Source: Listeria ilorinensis
Lineage (GTDB): Bacteria > Bacillota > Bacilli > Lactobacillales > Listeriaceae
DNA: 64,000 nucleotides
Direction: 5' to 3'
Assembly (NCBI RefSeq): GCF_913566895.1
Contig: NZ_CAJYCN010000005.1
Span: 1 to 64,000, forward strand
The notes under the pieces were generated by a model. It was given only the letters and a program-made list of their open reading frames with translations, was not told where the DNA came from and searched no databases. Of the stretch, positions 45,244 through 54,950 are shown one piece after another. How positions within the stretch are numbered: position 1 is the first letter of the stretch; every line of letters begins with the position of its first letter. The translations under genes and the position numbers were made by a program.

Positions 45244-45409
45244 AGCGGTTTCAGAAAATTATTTCGTAGTTTTTATGGTAATTCATATGTAAATTTGGTA
45301 TCATAGTTTTGTTAGGGAAAAATAGCTGCCACTATTTTTCACGGCGGAAATTCAAATTGATTAAGAGGGCAAAAAGCTTTCTTAAATTCCTGAGGGAGGA
45401 AATTGTATT

Positions 45410-46264
45410 ATGCCTATCGTTAACATGACAGACATGCTGAAAAAAGCATTAGCTGGAAAATATGCTGTAGGTCAATTCAACATCAACAACCTTGAATGGA
45501 CTCAAGCTGTATTGAAAGCTGCAGAAGCGGAAAAATCACCAGTTATTTTAGGAGTATCTGAAGGTGCTGCTAAATATATGGGAGGATTCACAACAGTTGT
45601 TAAAATGGTTGAAGGTCTTGTTCATGACTACAACATTACTGTTCCTGTTGCTATCCACCTTGACCACGGTTCAAGCTTTGATTCTTGTAAAGCTGCAATC
45701 GATGCAGGCTTCACTTCTGTAATGATTGATGGCTCTCATCATCCAATTGATGAAAACGTAGCAATGACAAAACAAGTGGTTGACTATGCACATGCAAAAG
45801 GCGTATCTGTAGAAGCTGAAGTTGGTACTGTTGGCGGTACTGAAGATGGCGTTACAGGCGGAATTAACTATGCAAATCCGCAAGAATGTCTGCGTGTAGT
45901 AAAAGAAGCTGGAATCGATGCTTTGGCTGCTGCTCTTGGCTCTGTACACGGTCCTTACCATGGCGAACCAAAACTTGGCTTTGACGAAATGAAAGAAATC
46001 TCCGAACTTACAGGTGCTCCACTTGTACTTCACGGTGGTTCTGGAATTCCTGAGCACCAAGTTAAGAAAGCAATCGAATTAGGTCACAGCAAAATCAACG
46101 TAAACACTGAATGCCAAATCGTTTGGACAGCAGCTGTTCGTGAAAAACTTGCTACTGACGATAAAGTTTATGATCCACGTAAAGTCATCACTCCTGGTGT
46201 TGAAGCGATCATTAAAACAGTTACTGAAAAAATCCAAGAATTTGGATCTAATGGTAAAGCGTAA
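45410..46264 (+). CDS. fbaA: Fructose-bisphosphate aldolase, class II
   Basis: A 284-residue protein with ATG 45410 after GAGGGAGG. The class II signatures are present: [31 protein letters not shown] with zinc-binding His and catalytic Asp, and VLHGGSGIP...INVNTECQ. It splits fructose 1,6-bisphosphate into dihydroxyacetone phosphate and glyceraldehyde 3-phosphate in glycolysis. The codon use is strongly biased toward A/T-ending preferred codons, unlike its neighbours, as expected for a very highly expressed gene. Confidence 0.97.
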   Translation: MPIVNMTDMLKKALAGKYAVGQFNINNLEWTQAVLKAAEAEKSPVILGVSEGAAKYMGGFTTVVKMVEGLVHDYNITVPVAIHLDHGSSFDSCKAAIDAGFTSVMIDGSHHPIDENVAMTKQVVDYAHAKGVSVEAEVGTVGGTEDGVTGGINYANPQECLRVVKEAGIDALAAALGSVHGPYHGEPKLGFDEMKEISELTGAPLVLHGGSGIPEHQVKKAIELGHSKINVNTECQIVWTAAVREKLATDDKVYDPRKVITPGVEAIIKTVTEKIQEFGSNGKA

Positions 46265-46286
46265 GCCGAACTTTATATGAGAAACG

Positions 46287-46319
46287 GGCGGGAAGTTAGC
46301 TTCTCGCCTTTTCTTTTTT
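46287..46319 (+). terminator. Terminator after fbaA
   Basis: GGCGGGAAG (46287-46295) pairs with CTTCTCGCC (46300-46308) around a 4-nt loop, then TTTTCTTTTTT. Confidence 0.92.
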
Positions 46320-46397
46320 ATATAATCGTAATTTTTCTTTAGGTTTAACAGAAATAATGAAATTTTTTCATAAATATTGTCGCACAGAGCAAACAAT

Positions 46398-46469
46398 GTT
46401 ATTATGGAACAATAGTTGACTGTTCGTGACAAAGACCCATAACTGCAGGGAAAGGCTTGCAGTTTTTTT
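46398..46469 (+). ncRNA. Promoter plus short terminated transcript (small RNA or leader) upstream of lafA
   Basis: An extended -10, TGTTATTAT (46398-46406), with a weak TTGTCG upstream at 16-17 bp. About 40 nt later comes a terminator, AACTGCA (46441-46447) / TGCAGTT (46458-46464) with T-run to 46469. A transcript of about 55-60 nt is expected. It could be a stand-alone small RNA or an attenuator leader of the lafABC operon, which starts ~155 bp further on. The rest of the 361-bp gap shows nothing else clear. Confidence 0.4.
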
Positions 46470-46625
46470 ATGCTTGCAACCTAAATACCTAGAGAAAAAT
46501 CGTTCCGTAGTCGCATGCAAGTTTTATCCAATCGCTGCATAATTAAAATGGAGTCATTTGGGGAATAGAATTACATAATGAAGAACAGATGAATGATCAA
46601 CAAGGAAAGAGAGTAGGCGATAAGA

Positions 46626-47903
46626 ATGAACATTGGAATCTTTACCGATACCTACAGCCCGCAGATCAGCGGTGTTGCTACTTCCATTATGATTTTGGAA
46701 AAGGAGCTTCGGAAACAAGGGCATAACGTATATGTTTTCACAACAACTGATCCGAATGCGGATCGTAAAAGTGAAGAGGGAAGAGTATTTAGAATGCCCA
46801 GTATTCCATTTGTTTTTTTTCCAGAAAGACGTGTCGCCATTGCGGGAATGAACAAATTTATCCGGCTTGTTGGAGAACTTAAACTGGATATTATTCATAC
46901 ACATACTGAATTTTCACTTGGCTTACTCGGGAAAAAAATTGCCAAAAAATATCATATTCCATCTATTCATACCTATCATACGATGTATGTTGATTATTTG
47001 CACTATATTGCAAAAGGTAAGATTTTGACGCCTTCCATGGTACGCAAGATGACACGCTCATTCTGTGAAAGCTATTCAGCCGTGATCGCCCCTACACAGA
47101 AAGTGCAGCATCATCTGGAAGAATGCGGTGTGCAGAATTATATTTATACCATTCCAACGGGAACTGACCTTTCCAGCTTCAAAAAATCATCTGACGAACA
47201 GGTGGCGGAATTAAAGCTCAAGTTAGGCTTAAAGCTTGATGCACCGGTCATCCTTTCATTGGGACGCGTTGCCCATGAAAAAAATATTGATGCTGTCATC
47301 ATGGCAATGCCCGAAATTTTAGCGAAAAAGCCAGATGCACAGCTGGTCGTTGTTGGTGATGGACCGGTTCGTAAAGATCTGGAAAAAATGGCAGAAATGA
47401 ATGGCCAGGCAAAAAATATTTTATTTACAGGTGCGGTCGACTGGCAGGAAATCGGCAATTATTATCAATTGGGCGATTTGTTTGTCAGTGCATCTACTTC
47501 AGAGACGCAAGGGCTGACTTATTTTGAGGCAATGGCTTCCGGTGTTCCGGTAGTTGCTAAGCAAGATGAAAGTATAGAAGGTTTTTTAACCAATGAAGAG
47601 ACAGCTTTTCTATTTAAAAATGATCATCAGCTTGCACATACGATTTTGCATGCTTTAGAACATCCTCAATTGGTTGAACGTGTGATTGCATCGGCGGATC
47701 AAGTGGTGGAAGCCATGTCCGCTGAACAATTCGGCTTGAATGTAGAAGCGGCTTATTTAGAAATCAAAGCTTATTTTGAAGATAAAGAAAAATTGACAAA
47801 TCGAATGAAACCTACCTTGATTCGCAGTAAAATTGCTTCACAGGTATTTTCGATCTCGTCGAATACACACGTAAGGAAAGGAAGGTCATCCCGGCATGAT
47901 TAA
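46626..47903 (+). CDS. lafA: Diacylglycerol glucosyltransferase LafA
   Basis: A 425-residue GT4-family glycosyltransferase. The N-terminal acceptor domain begins MNIGIFTDTYSPQISGVATS; the C-terminal nucleotide-sugar domain has ILSLGRVAHEKNIDAVI and the ExFGxxxxE-type loop as SASTSETQGLTYFEAMASG. It transfers glucose to diacylglycerol, making the first step of the glycolipid anchor of lipoteichoic acid. In L. monocytogenes LafA (lmo2555) and LafB build Gal-Glc-DAG, and this gene is at the same place, between fbaA and lafB. It overlaps lafB by 8 bp. Confidence 0.93.
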   Translation: MNIGIFTDTYSPQISGVATSIMILEKELRKQGHNVYVFTTTDPNADRKSEEGRVFRMPSIPFVFFPERRVAIAGMNKFIRLVGELKLDIIHTHTEFSLGLLGKKIAKKYHIPSIHTYHTMYVDYLHYIAKGKILTPSMVRKMTRSFCESYSAVIAPTQKVQHHLEECGVQNYIYTIPTGTDLSSFKKSSDEQVAELKLKLGLKLDAPVILSLGRVAHEKNIDAVIMAMPEILAKKPDAQLVVVGDGPVRKDLEKMAEMNGQAKNILFTGAVDWQEIGNYYQLGDLFVSASTSETQGLTYFEAMASGVPVVAKQDESIEGFLTNEETAFLFKNDHQLAHTILHALEHPQLVERVIASADQVVEAMSAEQFGLNVEAAYLEIKAYFEDKEKLTNRMKPTLIRSKIASQVFSISSNTHVRKGRSSRHD

Positions 47904-48918
47904 ACTTACAATGCTTTCTTCGGCTGAGAAGGTCAAAGGTCAAGGCGTAGCTTCGGCTTATCGAGAACTTGTTAATTTAGTTGATGAGCGGCTGAGTAAC
48001 CAGTTTGATATGAAAATCAATCAATGGGGAAAAGCAGATATTACGCACTATCATACCGTTGACTTTCCGTTTTACCTTTCTACTTTTCAAAAACAAACGC
48101 GCGGGGTTCGTGTCGGTTATGTGCACTTTCTTCCTGAAACCATGGAGGGAAGCTTAAAATTACCGGGCATTGCTCGCGCGGTTTTTTATAAGTATTTAAT
48201 TTCTTTTTACAAAAGAATGGATGAGATCGTGGTAGTCAATCCTTCTTTTATCCCAAAACTGACAGCTTATAATATCCCGGAAGAAAAAATCCATTATATC
48301 CCCAATTTTGTCTCGAAAAAAACTTTTTATCCGCTTGATGACGCGGAAAAACAAACAGTTCGGGCAGAATATGGAATTGGGCAGGATGATTTTGTTGTGT
48401 TGGGCGTTGGGCAGGTACAGCATCGAAAAGGTGTGCTGGATTTTATTGAGGTGGCTAGAGCGCTGCCAGATGTACAGTTCATCTGGGCAGGTGGTTTCTC
48501 TTTTGGGAAAATCACTTCGGGATATGAGGAACTTAAAAAAATTTATGATGCACCACCTGCAAATGTCAAATTTATCGGAATCATTGATCGGACAAAAATG
48601 AATGCTTGTTTTAATATGGCAGATCTTTTTTTTATGCCTTCTTATAACGAATTGTTTCCAATGGCGATATTGGAAGGGATGAGTGCAGGCGTGCCGATTT
48701 TACTACGTGATCTAGATTTGTATGAAGAAATTTTAGACGGGTATTATACAAAAGCAGGCGACAATGCGGGATTTATTCAAGCCATCAGCCAGCTGCAGAA
48801 TAAAGGAATCGAATATACCGAATTACAAGCAAAATCCGCAAGTGGAGCAGCTTATTATTCAGAAGATCGATTAACGGAAATCTGGCGGGACTTTTATCAA
48901 CGATTAGTGAAGGAGTGA
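47896..48918 (+). CDS. lafB: Glycolipid galactosyltransferase LafB
   Basis: A 340-residue GT4-family glycosyltransferase. It begins MIKLTMLSSAEKVKGQGVASAYREL; the nucleotide-sugar domain has GVGQVQHRKGVLDFIEVARAL and FFMPSYNELFPMAILEGMSAG. By synteny and architecture it adds galactose to glucosyl-diacylglycerol, completing the anchor on which lipoteichoic acid grows. Start and stop overlap lafA and lafC territory, so the three genes form one operon. Confidence 0.92.
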   Translation: MIKLTMLSSAEKVKGQGVASAYRELVNLVDERLSNQFDMKINQWGKADITHYHTVDFPFYLSTFQKQTRGVRVGYVHFLPETMEGSLKLPGIARAVFYKYLISFYKRMDEIVVVNPSFIPKLTAYNIPEEKIHYIPNFVSKKTFYPLDDAEKQTVRAEYGIGQDDFVVLGVGQVQHRKGVLDFIEVARALPDVQFIWAGGFSFGKITSGYEELKKIYDAPPANVKFIGIIDRTKMNACFNMADLFFMPSYNELFPMAILEGMSAGVPILLRDLDLYEEILDGYYTKAGDNAGFIQAISQLQNKGIEYTELQAKSASGAAYYSEDRLTEIWRDFYQRLVKE

Positions 48919-48923
48919 CTTTG

Positions 48924-49982
48924 ATGAACGGAAGTGCCAAAAAGAATCTGCTTAATATTTTTCTTATCGTAGTCATTAGTGCGGGTTTTCTTATTTGGCA
49001 ATTCCGCGATATTAAGATTGCGCAATTTGGCGATGAGCTTGCAAAGATTCATTATTCGTGGGTTCTCGGTGCAATGGGGTGCATGATTGTATACTGGTTG
49101 CTGGAAGCGGGAGTACTGCAATTAACAGTTCAGACAGCTAGTCGGGGTCAGCGCTTTTGGTCCTCTTTTCGAATTACAATGGCGGGACAGTTTTTCAACA
49201 CGATCACTCCAATGCAAATGGGGGGGCAGCCTGCGCAACTATATCTGCTTGTTAAAAAAGGGATGGATGCTGGTGCGGCTAGTTCCGTTCTGCTTGTCAA
49301 ATTTATCGTGTACCAAGCAATGATTGTCATTAATTTCTTACTCGTCATCATCTTCGGCTTTCAATTTCTGCTAGATGGTGTTCCGCAGATTAAATATTTA
49401 GTGGTCATTGGCTTTAGCGTCCATTTGTTTGTTATTTTAGGACTGATGCTCATTGGAAAAAGCAAACGAATTACAACTAAATTGGTCCACCTATTTTTGA
49501 TTCCTGTTTCACTATTTGTTAAAAAGGAACGTGCCACAGACCTTCGCGAATTATTGAATGAAAAAATCACTTCTTTCCACGAAGAAACAAGTAAAATGAG
49601 TAAGGACAGGCATGTGATCGGATGGGCATCGTTCCTTACGACTGTACAGCTTTGGGTTTACTTTACCATCCCTTATTTTATTTTGCTGGGGATGGGTGTT
49701 TCGACGGTTACGCTTTATATGGCGATCACTTTTCATGCCTTTATTATGATGTTTGCGACAGTTATGCCGACACCTGGTGGCGCAGGCGGTGCAGAGTATA
49801 CTTTCACGCTTCTTTTTGCACCGTTCATGACACATGTGCAACTTTTTACAGCTCTTATTATTTGGCGTATCATTACCTATTATAGTTGTATTATTTTCGG
49901 TGGTGCAGCATTGATGATTCGAGACAAAAATCGACTGTTTCCGAGGGATGAAAGCCATACGAAAAAACCTGCTGCTCCCTAA
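48924..49982 (+). CDS. lafC: LafC, multi-span membrane protein (UPF0104/LPG flippase-like)
   Basis: About 352 residues. ATG 48924 is 8 nt after AAGGAG; a GTG at 48915 is inside that site. There are eight or so membrane segments with the UPF0104 family features: a conserved TITPMQMGGQPAQLYLL loop, ATVMPTPGGAGGAEYTF, and a polar C-terminus. The family is related to the flippase half of MprF. The third gene of the lipoteichoic acid anchor operon in Listeria is lmo2553; its role in flipping the glycolipid is suggested, not proven. A terminator overlaps its stop. Confidence 0.88.
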   Translation: MNGSAKKNLLNIFLIVVISAGFLIWQFRDIKIAQFGDELAKIHYSWVLGAMGCMIVYWLLEAGVLQLTVQTASRGQRFWSSFRITMAGQFFNTITPMQMGGQPAQLYLLVKKGMDAGAASSVLLVKFIVYQAMIVINFLLVIIFGFQFLLDGVPQIKYLVVIGFSVHLFVILGLMLIGKSKRITTKLVHLFLIPVSLFVKKERATDLRELLNEKITSFHEETSKMSKDRHVIGWASFLTTVQLWVYFTIPYFILLGMGVSTVTLYMAITFHAFIMMFATVMPTPGGAGGAEYTFTLLFAPFMTHVQLFTALIIWRIITYYSCIIFGGAALMIRDKNRLFPRDESHTKKPAAP

Positions 49983-50000
49983 CTTTAGCGGGCGGTTTTT
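49962..50000 (+). terminator. Terminator overlapping the end of lafC
   Basis: AAAAAACCTGC (from 49962) pairs with GCGGGCGGTTTTT (to 50000) with a few bulges. The left arm is inside the last codons of lafC. Confidence 0.7.
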
Positions 50001-50074
50001 GATTGCCTTTTGTTGCATAAAAACAGAAATTCAGCGATAATAGGGAGTAACATTGAGAAGAGAGAAGGGTGGAC

Positions 50075-51355
50075 ATGTCAGAAAAACTAGTCATTCGCGG
50101 CGGGCGCAAACTCGCTGGAACAATTTCGGTCGATGGGGCCAAAAATAGTGCGGTTGCGCTTATTCCGGCAGCAATACTTGCAGAATCCGAAGTGGTGCTG
50201 GAAGGCTTGCCGGAAATCTCGGATGTTTTTACCCTTTATAATATTATCGGTGAGCTGGGCGGCAATGTGCAGTTTGATAAAAATAAAGCTATCATTGATC
50301 CCAGCCATTTGACGGCAATGCCTTTACCGAATGGGAATGTGAAAAAGTTGCGTGCTTCCTATTATTTGATGGGGGCAATGCTCGGCCGTTTTAAAAAAGC
50401 AGTCGTTGGTTTGCCGGGCGGTTGTTATTTAGGACCACGACCGATTGATCAGCATATCAAAGGTTTTGAAGCGCTGGGGGCAAAAGTGACGAATGAACAA
50501 GGAGCTATTTATTTGCGTGCGGACGAACTTCGTGGAGCGCGGATTTATCTAGATGTTGTCAGTGTAGGGGCGACAATCAATATTATGTTGGCCGCTGTTC
50601 GTGCAAAAGGTAAGACGGTCATTGAAAATGCAGCAAAGGAACCGGAGATCATTGATGTAGCTACTTTACTTAATAATATGGGAGCTAATATCAAAGGTGT
50701 TGGGACAGATACGATTCGTATTCAAGGTGTAGAGCATCTCCACGGCTGCCATCATACAATCATTCCAGACCGGATTGAAGCAGGGACTTATATGGTACTG
50801 GCTGCTGCGTGCAGCTCGGAACAAGGGATACGTATTGAAAATATTATTCCAGACCATATTGAAGGCATCCATGCTAAATTATCCGAAATGGGTGTTCCGA
50901 TGCAGCTGGAAGACGATGCTGTTGTCGTTGGCGGCGCAGTTGATTATAAAAAAGTGGATATCAAAACCTACGCATATCCAGGTTTTCCCACCGATTTGCA
51001 ACAGCCGCTCACAGCACTTCTAACTCAGGCAGAAGGAAACAGTGTTGTGACGGATACGATTTATCCCAGCCGTTTCAAACATATTGCTGAACTAGGTCGA
51101 ATGGGCGGTCAGTTCAAACTGGAAGGTCGCTCGGCAGTCGTTCTTGGGAAAACGGATCTTCAAGGAGCAAAAGTCACGGCTACCGATTTGAGGGCGGGAG
51201 CAGCTCTAGTAATTGCCGGACTTTTAGCAAATGGCACAACTGAGATATTTGGCGTAGAGCATATCGAACGCGGCTACAGTAAAATCATTGAAAAACTAAC
51301 TTCAATTGGTGCAGAAATCGCCAAGGTATCAGAAGAAGAAACCTTCGTAAGTTAA
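50075..51355 (+). CDS. murA: UDP-N-acetylglucosamine 1-carboxyvinyltransferase
   Basis: About 426 residues. ATG 50075 follows GAGAAGGG; GTG 50069 is within that site. The EPSP-synthase-like fold is complete, with the catalytic Cys117 in [19 protein letters not shown], equivalent to Cys115 of E. coli MurA and the target of fosfomycin. It adds enolpyruvate from PEP to UDP-GlcNAc, the first committed step of peptidoglycan. Low-GC Gram-positives carry two paralogues; the position before rho corresponds to the second one (MurA2/MurZ type). Confidence 0.96.
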   Translation: MSEKLVIRGGRKLAGTISVDGAKNSAVALIPAAILAESEVVLEGLPEISDVFTLYNIIGELGGNVQFDKNKAIIDPSHLTAMPLPNGNVKKLRASYYLMGAMLGRFKKAVVGLPGGCYLGPRPIDQHIKGFEALGAKVTNEQGAIYLRADELRGARIYLDVVSVGATINIMLAAVRAKGKTVIENAAKEPEIIDVATLLNNMGANIKGVGTDTIRIQGVEHLHGCHHTIIPDRIEAGTYMVLAAACSSEQGIRIENIIPDHIEGIHAKLSEMGVPMQLEDDAVVVGGAVDYKKVDIKTYAYPGFPTDLQQPLTALLTQAEGNSVVTDTIYPSRFKHIAELGRMGGQFKLEGRSAVVLGKTDLQGAKVTATDLRAGAALVIAGLLANGTTEIFGVEHIERGYSKIIEKLTSIGAEIAKVSEEETFVS

Positions 51356-51362
51356 CTTTCCC

Positions 51363-51414
51363 AACAGGTATGCTGAATGTTTTGAACGTATTGTTTCGAG
51401 CATACCTGTTTTTT
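51363..51414 (+). terminator. Terminator after murA
   Basis: AACAGGTATGCT (51363-51374) pairs perfectly with AGCATACCTGTT (51399-51410), followed by TTTT. Confidence 0.9.
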
Positions 51415-51456
51415 ATTTCCTAAAAAGACCGAATAAAATATAAAGGTGGTAAATAT

Positions 51457-52728
51457 ATGGCGAATCTGTCCATAGCTCGATTAGAAAATTTGACGATCAA
51501 AGAGATTTATGCGCTAGCAAAGGAGCATAAGATCGCTTATTATAGCAAATTAACTAAAAAAGAACTCATTTTTGCCTTACTTAAATCGAATGCTGAAAAA
51601 GAAGGTTTTTTCTTTATGGAAGGCGTTCTAGAAATCATCCCTACAGAAGGTTTCGGTTTTTTGCGTCCGATTAATTATTCTTCCAGTTCAGAGGATATCT
51701 ATATTTCAGCATCGCAAATTCGGCGCTTTGATTTGCGAACTGGAGATAAAGTAAGCGGAAAAGTTCGGCCTCCAAAAGAGAACGAACGCTATTACGGCCT
51801 GCTTCAAGTTGCAGCTGTCAATGGAGAAAACCCAGAAGCAGCAAAGGAACGTGTACATTTTCCGGGTCTAACACCGCTATATCCCAATAAACATATCCAA
51901 TTAGAAATCGGCAAATTCCCACTGTCGATGCGCGTTGTTGATATGATTTCGCCGATCGGCTTTGGGCAGCGCGGACTGATTGTTGCTCCTCCCAAAGCAG
52001 GGAAGACGATTCTTCTAAAAGAAATCGCCAATTCAATCACGAAAAACCATCCAGAAGCGGAACTGATTGTTTTGCTGATTGATGAGCGGCCTGAGGAAGT
52101 GACAGACATTGAGCGTTCGGTGAGTGCTGATGTGGCAAGTTCAACTTTCGATGAGGGACCGGAAAATCATATAAAGGTAGCAGAACTTGTTTTAGAACGG
52201 GCAAAACGTCTTGTAGAGCATAAACGTGATGTCATCATTCTGATGGATAGCATTACTCGTTTGGCACGGGCCTATAATCTTGTTATTCCGCCAAGTGGTC
52301 GCACTTTATCCGGTGGTATTGATCCAGCCGCCTTTCACCGTCCCAAACGCTTTTTTGGCGCGGCGCGGAATATTGAAGAGGGTGGTAGCTTGACAATACT
52401 AGCGACTGCATTGATTGACACTGGTTCGCGAATGGATGATGTCATTTATGAGGAATTCAAAGGAACTGGTAACATGGAACTTCATCTTGATAGTCAGCTG
52501 GCAGAACGTCGCATCTTTCCAGCAATCGACATTCGCCGATCGGGCACACGGAAAGAAGAACTTCTTTTATCCAAAGAACAGTTGGAGCAACTTTGGAAGA
52601 TCCGCAAAGTGATCCCGCTGCAAGGAGACGGACTGGATTTAACAGAACGATTTATCCGTTATATGAAGAAAACGGAGAATAATGAAGAATTTTACGACCT
52701 TTTACAAAAGGAAATGTTCAAAAAATAG
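51457..52728 (+). CDS. rho: Transcription termination factor Rho
   Basis: A 423-residue protein with ATG 51457 after AAAGGTGG. The N-terminal helix bundle ([25 protein letters not shown]) and RNA-binding cold-shock-like domain ([21 protein letters not shown]) precede the RecA-like ATPase with Walker [11 protein letters not shown], Walker [17 protein letters not shown] and the Q/R loops ([22 protein letters not shown]). It is a hexameric RNA helicase that ends transcription. Unlike in L. monocytogenes, gtcA and its neighbour do not follow; rpmE2 comes next. Confidence 0.97.
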   Translation: MANLSIARLENLTIKEIYALAKEHKIAYYSKLTKKELIFALLKSNAEKEGFFFMEGVLEIIPTEGFGFLRPINYSSSSEDIYISASQIRRFDLRTGDKVSGKVRPPKENERYYGLLQVAAVNGENPEAAKERVHFPGLTPLYPNKHIQLEIGKFPLSMRVVDMISPIGFGQRGLIVAPPKAGKTILLKEIANSITKNHPEAELIVLLIDERPEEVTDIERSVSADVASSTFDEGPENHIKVAELVLERAKRLVEHKRDVIILMDSITRLARAYNLVIPPSGRTLSGGIDPAAFHRPKRFFGAARNIEEGGSLTILATALIDTGSRMDDVIYEEFKGTGNMELHLDSQLAERRIFPAIDIRRSGTRKEELLLSKEQLEQLWKIRKVIPLQGDGLDLTERFIRYMKKTENNEEFYDLLQKEMFKK

Positions 52729-52731
52729 TGC

Positions 52732-52760
52732 TTGCTTAACTGAACGATGCTTGTTATAAT
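52732..52760 (+). promoter_or_regulatory. Sigma-A promoter of rpmE2
   Basis: TTGCTT (52732-52737), 17-bp spacer, perfect TATAAT (52755-52760), 72 bp before the start codon, leaving a ~65-nt leader in which I see no clear structure. Confidence 0.75.
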
Positions 52761-52832
52761 TAGCTTACTGTGTATTTCTTAACAGATAAATACTCTGTTT
52801 CAGATGATTCAGGGCGAAGGAGTTGAAAAGAA

Positions 52833-53075
52833 ATGAAAGCTGGTATCCATCCGGAATACCGTCCAGTTGTTTTCGTTGACACTAGTACTGATTTCAAATT
52901 CTTGTCTGGTTCTACTAAACATTCAAGTGAGACAATCAAATGGGAAGACGGTAACGAATATCCGTTACTTCGCGTCGAAATCTCTTCTGATTCGCACCCA
53001 TTCTATACTGGTAAACAAAAACACGCAACAGCAGACGGCCGTGTCGACCGCTTCAACAAAAAATACGGACTATAA
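52833..53075 (+). CDS. rpmE2: 50S ribosomal protein L31 type B
   Basis: 80 residues; ATG 52833 after GAAGGAG. It matches L31 ([40 protein letters not shown]). It lacks the CxxC zinc-binding cysteines of type A, so it is the zinc-independent form, usually longer (~80 vs 66 residues), which fits. In B. subtilis the type B copy replaces type A when zinc is low; no Zur-like site is evident here. Confidence 0.96.
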   Translation: MKAGIHPEYRPVVFVDTSTDFKFLSGSTKHSSETIKWEDGNEYPLLRVEISSDSHPFYTGKQKHATADGRVDRFNKKYGL

Positions 53076-53116
53076 GAATCCGCTATTTAAGAGAAGCCAA
53101 AATAAGAAGATCCAAG

Positions 53117-53141
53117 CGCATTCCGAGAGGGGTGCGTTTTT
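53117..53141 (+). terminator. Terminator after rpmE2
   Basis: CGCATTCC (53117-53124) pairs with GGGGTGCG (53129-53136) around a GAGA loop, then TTTTT. Longer outer pairing (AAGATCCAAGC / GCTTGGGCTCTT) extends the stem. Confidence 0.85.
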
Positions 53142-53540
53142 GCTTGGGCTCTTCGAACGAAAATAGAAGAAAATCCGAAAAATCATACCCGAACAAAAAT
53201 AAAACCTACAACAAAAAAGTCAGGGCTTCCCTAAGCGAGTGAGAACCTAAGCACAAGGCAGAGCCGATCGAGTTGTGTCCTTTGTCCGACAGAATAAGCA
53301 GAAACACCTTGGCAGAGCCTTGACGAAAATCGAAAGAGTGCCGCAGAACCATCCCAAGGAAACAAAGACTCAAACATAAAAGCCCCAAATTAATTTGCAT
53401 CCAAACCAGCATGGAGTATCGTATTAACTATCCTATCCCTCAAAAAAGAGCTATACAAAAATAACAAAACTGCCCCAGCTTCTCCTAAAAATCCACCACA
53501 AACGAAATTATCAGTAAAATAAAAAAATATGAAACTTCAC
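53142..53540. other. Unexplained intergenic region between rpmE2 and hom
   Basis: About 400 bp with no convincing gene. The middle (53208-53360) is markedly more GC-rich than its flanks and holds direct repeats: CCTAAGC twice within 25 bp near 53233, and GGCAGAGCC near 53257 and 53311. A 68-codon frame on the minus strand (53206-53412) spans it but has no ribosome site and an odd composition. The element may be a structured RNA, a repeat or decayed DNA. Confidence 0.5.
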
Positions 53541-53550
53541 CAAATCCCCT

Positions 53551-53579
53551 TTACTTTTACAAGTAAACTTGCTTATAAT
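53551..53579 (+). promoter_or_regulatory. Promoter of the hom-thrC-thrB operon
   Basis: TTACTT (53551-53556), 17-bp spacer, TATAAT (53574-53579). A palindrome CAAGTAAACTTG (53560-53571) lies in the spacer and could be a repressor site. I found no T-box or riboswitch in the ~75-nt leader. Confidence 0.62.
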
Positions 53580-53660
53580 AGCACTAATTACTATTTTTCA
53601 GAAAAGTAGTAGCGCCAGATCAAAATTTGGCAGCAACCAATTAATTAAGGAGGTTTTCAA

Positions 53661-54947
53661 GTGGAAGCAAAATTACAAGTAGGTGTGCTCGGCTTTGGGA
53701 CTGTAGGCAGTGGAGTCATTCACATTTTAGAAGAGCATCAGGAAAAAATCAATCAAGTGACTGGCTATGACATCGCTGTTAAAAGTGTCCTCGTTCGTGA
53801 TCTCGAAAAGAATCGCAGATACGCAGCCAAGGAGTTCAACCTGACCACCGATGCGGATGATATTCTAAACGACCCGGATATTGCTGTTGTGATTGAGGTG
53901 ATGGGTTCCATTACCACCGCGCGTGAGCATATTTTGCGTGCTTTGAAAGCCGGAAAACATGTGGTCACTGCCAATAAAGATTTGATCGCGCTGCATGGGG
54001 ACGAACTAGTAGCAGTTGCTCAGGAGAATCATTGTGACTTGTTTTACGAAGCGAGTGTAGCAGGTGGGATTCCCATTTTACGTACACTTGTCAATGCACT
54101 TGCTGCAGACAAAATCAAAAAAATTATGGGGATTGTCAATGGGACGACGAATTTTATGTTGACGAAAATGACGACCGAAAAGAAAAGTTATGATGAAGTA
54201 CTGAAAGAGGCGCAGGAGTTAGGGTTTGCAGAAGCCGATCCAACAAGCGATGTGGATGGGATTGATGCAGCACGGAAAATGGTCATTTTGACGCGTTTGG
54301 CATTTGGAATGAATGTCAAGTTGGAAGATGTTGAAACAGTCGGCATTCGAGGTATTTCACCACAAGACATTGCCATTGCCTATCAACTTGGCTACAAAAT
54401 CAAACTCGTCGGGCGTGCTGAAGAAAATAATGGAACCGTGAATGTGAATGTTGGTCCGGTTCTTTTACCTCGTGCCCATCCGTTATCAGGTGTCAACTAT
54501 GAAAATAATGCCGTTTTTGTTACAGGCGCTGCTGTCGGCGAAACGATGTTCTATGGCCCAGGTGCTGGAGAATTACCAACTGCCACCAGTGTGGTCAGTG
54601 ATGTTATAACGGTTGCTAAAAATATCCGTTTGGGGACAAATGGCAACGCATTTAGCAATTTTAAATATGAAACAAAACATACACCAAAAGATCAGGTTTT
54701 TTCGAAATACTACTTACGACTTGAAATGGATGACAAGACAGGCACCTTCTTGAAGTTGACGCAAATTTTTGCAGAAGCAGGTGTCGGCTTTGATAAGATT
54801 TTGCAGGAGCCGCAGGATGATTATACGGCTACAGTGGTTATCATCACACATCTTACAAGTAAAGCACAATTAGAAGCGGCTGTGAAACGTGCACAAGCTG
54901 AGCCGGAATTGAAATTGATTACAAACTATTCAGTCGTGGAGGGATAA
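53661..54947 (+). CDS. hom: Homoserine dehydrogenase
   Basis: A 428-residue protein; GTG 53661 after AAGGAGG. Domains: N-terminal NAD(P)-binding domain (LQVGVLGFGTVGSGVIHIL), catalytic domain (ASVAGGIPILRTLVNALAADKI, IMGIVNGTTNFMLTKM, FAEADPTSDVDGIDAARKM), and a C-terminal ACT domain (YYLRLEMDDKTGTFLKLTQIF) that gives feedback control by threonine. It reduces aspartate semialdehyde to homoserine. First gene of the threonine operon. Confidence 0.97.
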   Translation: MEAKLQVGVLGFGTVGSGVIHILEEHQEKINQVTGYDIAVKSVLVRDLEKNRRYAAKEFNLTTDADDILNDPDIAVVIEVMGSITTAREHILRALKAGKHVVTANKDLIALHGDELVAVAQENHCDLFYEASVAGGIPILRTLVNALAADKIKKIMGIVNGTTNFMLTKMTTEKKSYDEVLKEAQELGFAEADPTSDVDGIDAARKMVILTRLAFGMNVKLEDVETVGIRGISPQDIAIAYQLGYKIKLVGRAEENNGTVNVNVGPVLLPRAHPLSGVNYENNAVFVTGAAVGETMFYGPGAGELPTATSVVSDVITVAKNIRLGTNGNAFSNFKYETKHTPKDQVFSKYYLRLEMDDKTGTFLKLTQIFAEAGVGFDKILQEPQDDYTATVVIITHLTSKAQLEAAVKRAQAEPELKLITNYSVVEG

Positions 54948-54950
54948 TGG

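Noticed and set aside
53206..53412. 68-codon minus-strand frame as a gene
   Set aside because: No ribosome site or promoter, and the frame reads through repeated DNA; kept only as a finding about the DNA element.
53580..53660. T-box or riboswitch in the hom leader
   Set aside because: The leader is only ~75 nt and has no T-box motif, specifier loop or terminator.
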